Part shown: piece after piece, positions 7,503-10,105 of the stretch | How positions within the stretch are numbered: the first letter of the stretch is position 1 | Layout: each line of letters begins with the position of its first letter | Origin: JAFGHJ01 sp964525555 | GTDB taxonomy: Bacteria > Hydrothermota > UBA3072 | NCBI GenBank assembly: GCA_964525555.1 | Contig: CAZGHN010000029.1 | Coordinates: forward strand, 1 to 10,105 | Length of the DNA: 10,105 nucleotides | Reading direction: 5' to 3' | Position numbers and translations under genes: made by a program | Notes under the pieces: generated by a model | What the model was told of the DNA's origin: nothing | What the model saw: the letters and a program-made list of their open reading frames with translations, nothing else | The model's database searches: none

Positions 7503-8989
7503 ACGCTCCGAAAGATAAAAGGAAAAAACGAATTCTGTACGTTGAAGACAACAAATTTGATCAAAAAGCATTTTTACGTTTTGTCGACAAAAACAAGCTT
7601 CCTTATGAAGTGGAAATAACAAGTTCAATCTCAGAATGCAAGAAAATCTTAGAATCAGAATCTTTCGATGTAATACTTCATGACTTTGAACTACAAGACG
7701 GAAATGCTCTCGATACACTACGTTTAAACACGATTGAGCCTATTATAATTATAACCGGCGCAGGAAACGAAGAAACAGCTGTTCAGTGCATGAAAGAAAA
7801 CGCCTATGATTATATAATAAAAGATACGGAAGGAAATTATTTAAAAGTATTGACTCCAACAATAGAGAATGTAATCAAAAGAAAGGAAACGGAAGAACAA
7901 CTTAAACTGATTCGATACTCCATTGACAACGCAACAGAGCCGACCTTCTTGATTTCCCCTTCAGGAGAAATCCTATTTGCAAATCAGGCTGTTTTTGAGA
8001 GTTTAAAATATTCCCAGGAAGAATTCGCGTCGTTAACTTGGGACGTAATCGCGCCTGAAATGTCGAAAGAGAAGATTAAAAAATTGGTAAAAAAACTCAA
8101 GGAAAAAGGCACGACACGATTCGAAACTTCTTATCAAAGAAAAGACGGAGATATTTACCCTGTAGACATTTTGGCTAATTACGAAGTATTCGGAAAGAAA
8201 GAATACATCTTTGTATTTGCGCATGACATAACGGAACAAAAAAAGATAGAAGAAGAAAAACAAAAAATTAAGAAACTTGAATCCCTCGGCATTCTAGCCG
8301 GAGGAATAGCTCATGACTTCAATAAATTCCTAAAGAGTATAACAGGTAATATTTCTCTTGCAATACTGAAAGTTAAGGATAATGATGAGGTAGTCAATAT
8401 CCTAAATGAAGCAAGGGAGGCAACAGTAAACGCCAAGAATTTAACAAAACAGCTCCTAACTTTTTCAGGCGGAGGCATACCCGACAAAAAGAAAATTTCC
8501 CTATCGAACATAATAAAGGAAATAACTGAGCTTAAACTAAAGGGCTCTGATGTAAAATGCTTTTATGATTTCCCTGCTAATATATGGGAAATTCAGGCTG
8601 ACAGAGACCAAATAATTCAAGTAATCGGAAACATTGTTGCCAACGCAGAACAGGCAATGCCATTGGGAGGAACAATAAAAACAAGTCTCAAAAATGAAGT
8701 TATAAAAGAAGACACAACACTCCCTCTTAAAGCAGGCAGATATGTCAAAATGACCATCGAAGATAAAGGCGTAGGCATTGCAAAAAAACACTTACCATTA
8801 ATCTTTGATCCCTATTTTACCACCAAACAAAGAGGCAGCGGAATGGGATTAACGACAACTTATTCGCTAATCGAAAAACATGACGGACATATAACCGTCG
8901 ACTCTAAACTGGGAGAAGGGAGCACATTCTGTGTTTATCTACCGGCAACAACACCAGAAAAAAGCACTAAAAAATCAGAATCACAATAA
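7499..8989 (+). CDS. REC-PAS hybrid histidine kinase (soluble, HDFN-type)
   Basis: This 496-aa protein has no signal peptide or membrane segment, so it is cytoplasmic. The N-terminal receiver spans residues 10-125: E16/D17 pocket, phospho-acceptor D62 in VILHDFELQDG, T86 in IIITGAG, K108 in DYIIKD. The PAS-PAC sensor is about 136-250 (FLISPSGEILFAN, RKDGDIYPVDI, HDITEQKK). A short linker helix leads to the H-box LAGGIAHDFN with H272. HATPase_c has N382 in IVANAEQA, D422 in EDKGVGI, and GSGMGL at 446-451. The H-box belongs to the GIAHDFNN class, different from the propeller kinases, and here the usual second Asn is Lys276. A receiver placed before the sensor and transmitter lets phosphorylation of D62 control, or be read by, the kinase. 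A hub role in a relay with the two free receivers is inferred. The tail after LPA is short and polar. No ligand for the PAS domain can be deduced. Confidence 0.92.
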   Translation: MNAPKDKRKKRILYVEDNKFDQKAFLRFVDKNKLPYEVEITSSISECKKILESESFDVILHDFELQDGNALDTLRLNTIEPIIIITGAGNEETAVQCMKENAYDYIIKDTEGNYLKVLTPTIENVIKRKETEEQLKLIRYSIDNATEPTFLISPSGEILFANQAVFESLKYSQEEFASLTWDVIAPEMSKEKIKKLVKKLKEKGTTRFETSYQRKDGDIYPVDILANYEVFGKKEYIFVFAHDITEQKKIEEEKQKIKKLESLGILAGGIAHDFNKFLKSITGNISLAILKVKDNDEVVNILNEAREATVNAKNLTKQLLTFSGGGIPDKKKISLSNIIKEITELKLKGSDVKCFYDFPANIWEIQADRDQIIQVIGNIVANAEQAMPLGGTIKTSLKNEVIKEDTTLPLKAGRYVKMTIEDKGVGIAKKHLPLIFDPYFTTKQRGSGMGLTTTYSLIEKHDGHITVDSKLGEGSTFCVYLPATTPEKSTKKSESQ

Positions 8990-9005
8990 AAAAAACTCCT
9001 TACTG

Positions 9006-9035
9006 TTTACCTGGATTTTCGACCCGTATTACAAT
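9006..9035 (+). promoter_or_regulatory. Possible sigma-70-like promoter before the interrupted sensor gene
   Basis: TTTACC (9006-9011) and TACAAT (9030-9035) are separated by 18 nt, giving 4 of 6 and 5 of 6 matches to the consensus hexamers. The site lies in the 113-nt gap 8990-9102, which otherwise holds an A-run just after the previous stop, no clear terminator hairpin, and AGGAG at 9085-9089. That AGGAG is 13 nt from ATG 9103, rather far for an efficient ribosome site. A weak candidate only. Confidence 0.2.
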
Positions 9036-9102
9036 AGCAATTCAAACCCCTGCAAAGATTGTACGTTAATGCGGTTTTTAACTCAGGAGCTATTAAATAA
9101 GT

Positions 9103-10105
9103 ATGTTTAAAAAATTATTATTAATAATTTTTATATCTTATACAGCGAGCATTTGTGCTCAAAGCCAGAATTCTAAATTCAGACATCTGACAGTCGAGGA
9201 TGGTCTCTCACATGGCTGGATTAGATGCATATACAAGGACAGCTACGGATTTATGTGGTTTGGGACTGGCAATAACGGAGTAAATAAATATGACGGCAGC
9301 AATTTTACAATCTATGAAAATGAACCCGGAAATAAAAACACACCAAGCAACAATTCTATAAATTTTATTCACGAAGACAAAAACCGAAACTTATTGATCG
9401 GTACCGATCTCGGCCTTAATGTATACAATCGGGAGCTGGATATCATGATTCCTGTTCCTTCCTTAAATAATTCATATATAATTGATATATTAGAACTTGA
9501 TAATGGTAGATTTATTTTAGCAACTGAAAATAATCTAATATTATTCGATACCAAAAATGATTCATCGATAACCCTGGATAATTTAAATGAAAATTTTTCA
9601 TTTAGATTTATAAGAAACGGGATAGTGCGGTAAAATAATGAAATACTAATTGGAGCAGATCAGGGTCTTTTTTATTTTGACACAGCTGAATATAAGCTCA
9701 TTCCCATTATTACAGATATTAATATACGTTCAATAATAATTTATGCTAATAACAGAATATGGTATGGGACCCGAAGCAAAGGATTATTTTGTTTGACTTT
9801 TAAAGATAATGATTTTTCAAAACCTGTAATAAAGAATTTTATTTCTTCTACCGGAAATATAAATAGCATAAGTAATAACTCAATCGAGGCACTTCAGATA
9901 GATAATAACAACAACTTATGGATTGGCACAGCAAATGATGGGTTGAATATACTTAGTCTGGATAACTACAATAAAGGTGATATTATTTTTCAGCATTACA
10001 GGCACAGTCCCAATGATATTTTTAGTATTTCACACAATTCCATCAATTCAATTTACACGGATAATGAAGGAACGGTGTGGACAAGTACTTATAACAGCGG
10101 TATCA
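9103..10105 (+). pseudogene. Propeller sensor kinase gene interrupted by an in-frame TAA (5' part only)
   Basis: The gene opens with a signal peptide (M-F-K-K, hydrophobic core, I-C-A) and enters Reg_prop repeats closely matching the kinase at 115-3291: LTVEDGLSHGW, then MWFGTGNNGVNKYDG. After residue 176 the frame meets TAA at 9631-9633. The same frame then stays open for the remaining 472 nt and keeps aligning to that kinase. Visible blades after the stop include ILIGADQGL, IWYGTRSKGL, LWIGTANDGL and VWTSTYNSGI, so seven blades (one propeller) are seen in all. At the stop, I-K-Y-N-N of the paralogue aligns with V-R-stop-N-N, so a Tyr codon appears to have become TAA by one base change. No downstream start rescues the frame nearby; the ATG at 9638 is out of frame and ends at once. 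Several blades have lost the usual Trp or Gly (LLIGT, VWTST), consistent with relaxed selection. The 3' part lies beyond the window. A sequencing error or recoding cannot be excluded. Confidence 0.8.

Noticed and set aside
8990..9102. Inverted repeat TACAAT / ATTGTA as an operator or hairpin
   Set aside because: The arms are only 6 bp, far apart, and of a composition expected by chance in AT-rich DNA.
9638..9649. Re-initiation ATG just after the TAA of the interrupted sensor gene
   Set aside because: The ATG is out of frame with the homologous sequence and reaches a stop after three codons.

Overview
The window is AT-rich (roughly one third G+C by eye), uses mostly TTA, ATA and AGA codons, and carries every recognisable gene on the + strand. 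It is almost entirely a two-component signalling cluster. Large periplasmic beta-propeller sensor kinases (Reg_prop repeats plus a Y_Y_Y domain) point to Bacteroidota or another member of the FCB group. The clear purine-rich Shine-Dalgarno sequences before three genes are less typical of Bacteroidota proper, so the lineage call is tentative.

Layout. 1-107 is the last 34 codons of a sensor kinase whose body lies upstream. 115-3291 and 3299-6550 are two complete paralogous sensor kinases (1058 and 1083 aa). Each has a signal peptide, 14 propeller blades (two seven-bladed propellers), a Y_Y_Y domain, one transmembrane helix, HisKA and HATPase_c. Both kinase-to-kinase junctions have a 7-nt spacer. 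6532-6942 is a single-domain response regulator that overlaps the end of the second kinase by 19 nt. After a 146-nt gap, 7089-7502 encodes a second, about 71% identical single-domain regulator. It is coupled by an ATGA overlap to 7499-8989, a REC-PAS-histidine kinase of the HDFN type. After another 113-nt gap, 9103-10105 is the 5' part of a fourth propeller sensor. It is interrupted by an in-frame TAA at 9631-9633, beyond which the same frame stays open and homologous to the end of the window.

How it may work (inference). The propeller kinases sense ligands in the periplasm and phosphorylate the soluble receivers. Their H-box type (D-L-x-x-F-A-Y-I-V-[SA]-H-D-L-K-A-P-L-R) resembles the cyanobacterial phytochrome Cph1 class, whose partner Rcp1 is a stand-alone receiver like the two here. 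The REC-PAS-kinase has both a receiver and a transmitter and could relay or integrate signal. Unlike the Bacteroides hybrid sensors (HTCS), no AraC-type DNA-binding domain is fused to the kinases, and no DNA-binding output protein is visible, so the output lies elsewhere. No RNA genes, CRISPR arrays, insertion sequences or attachment sites were recognised.
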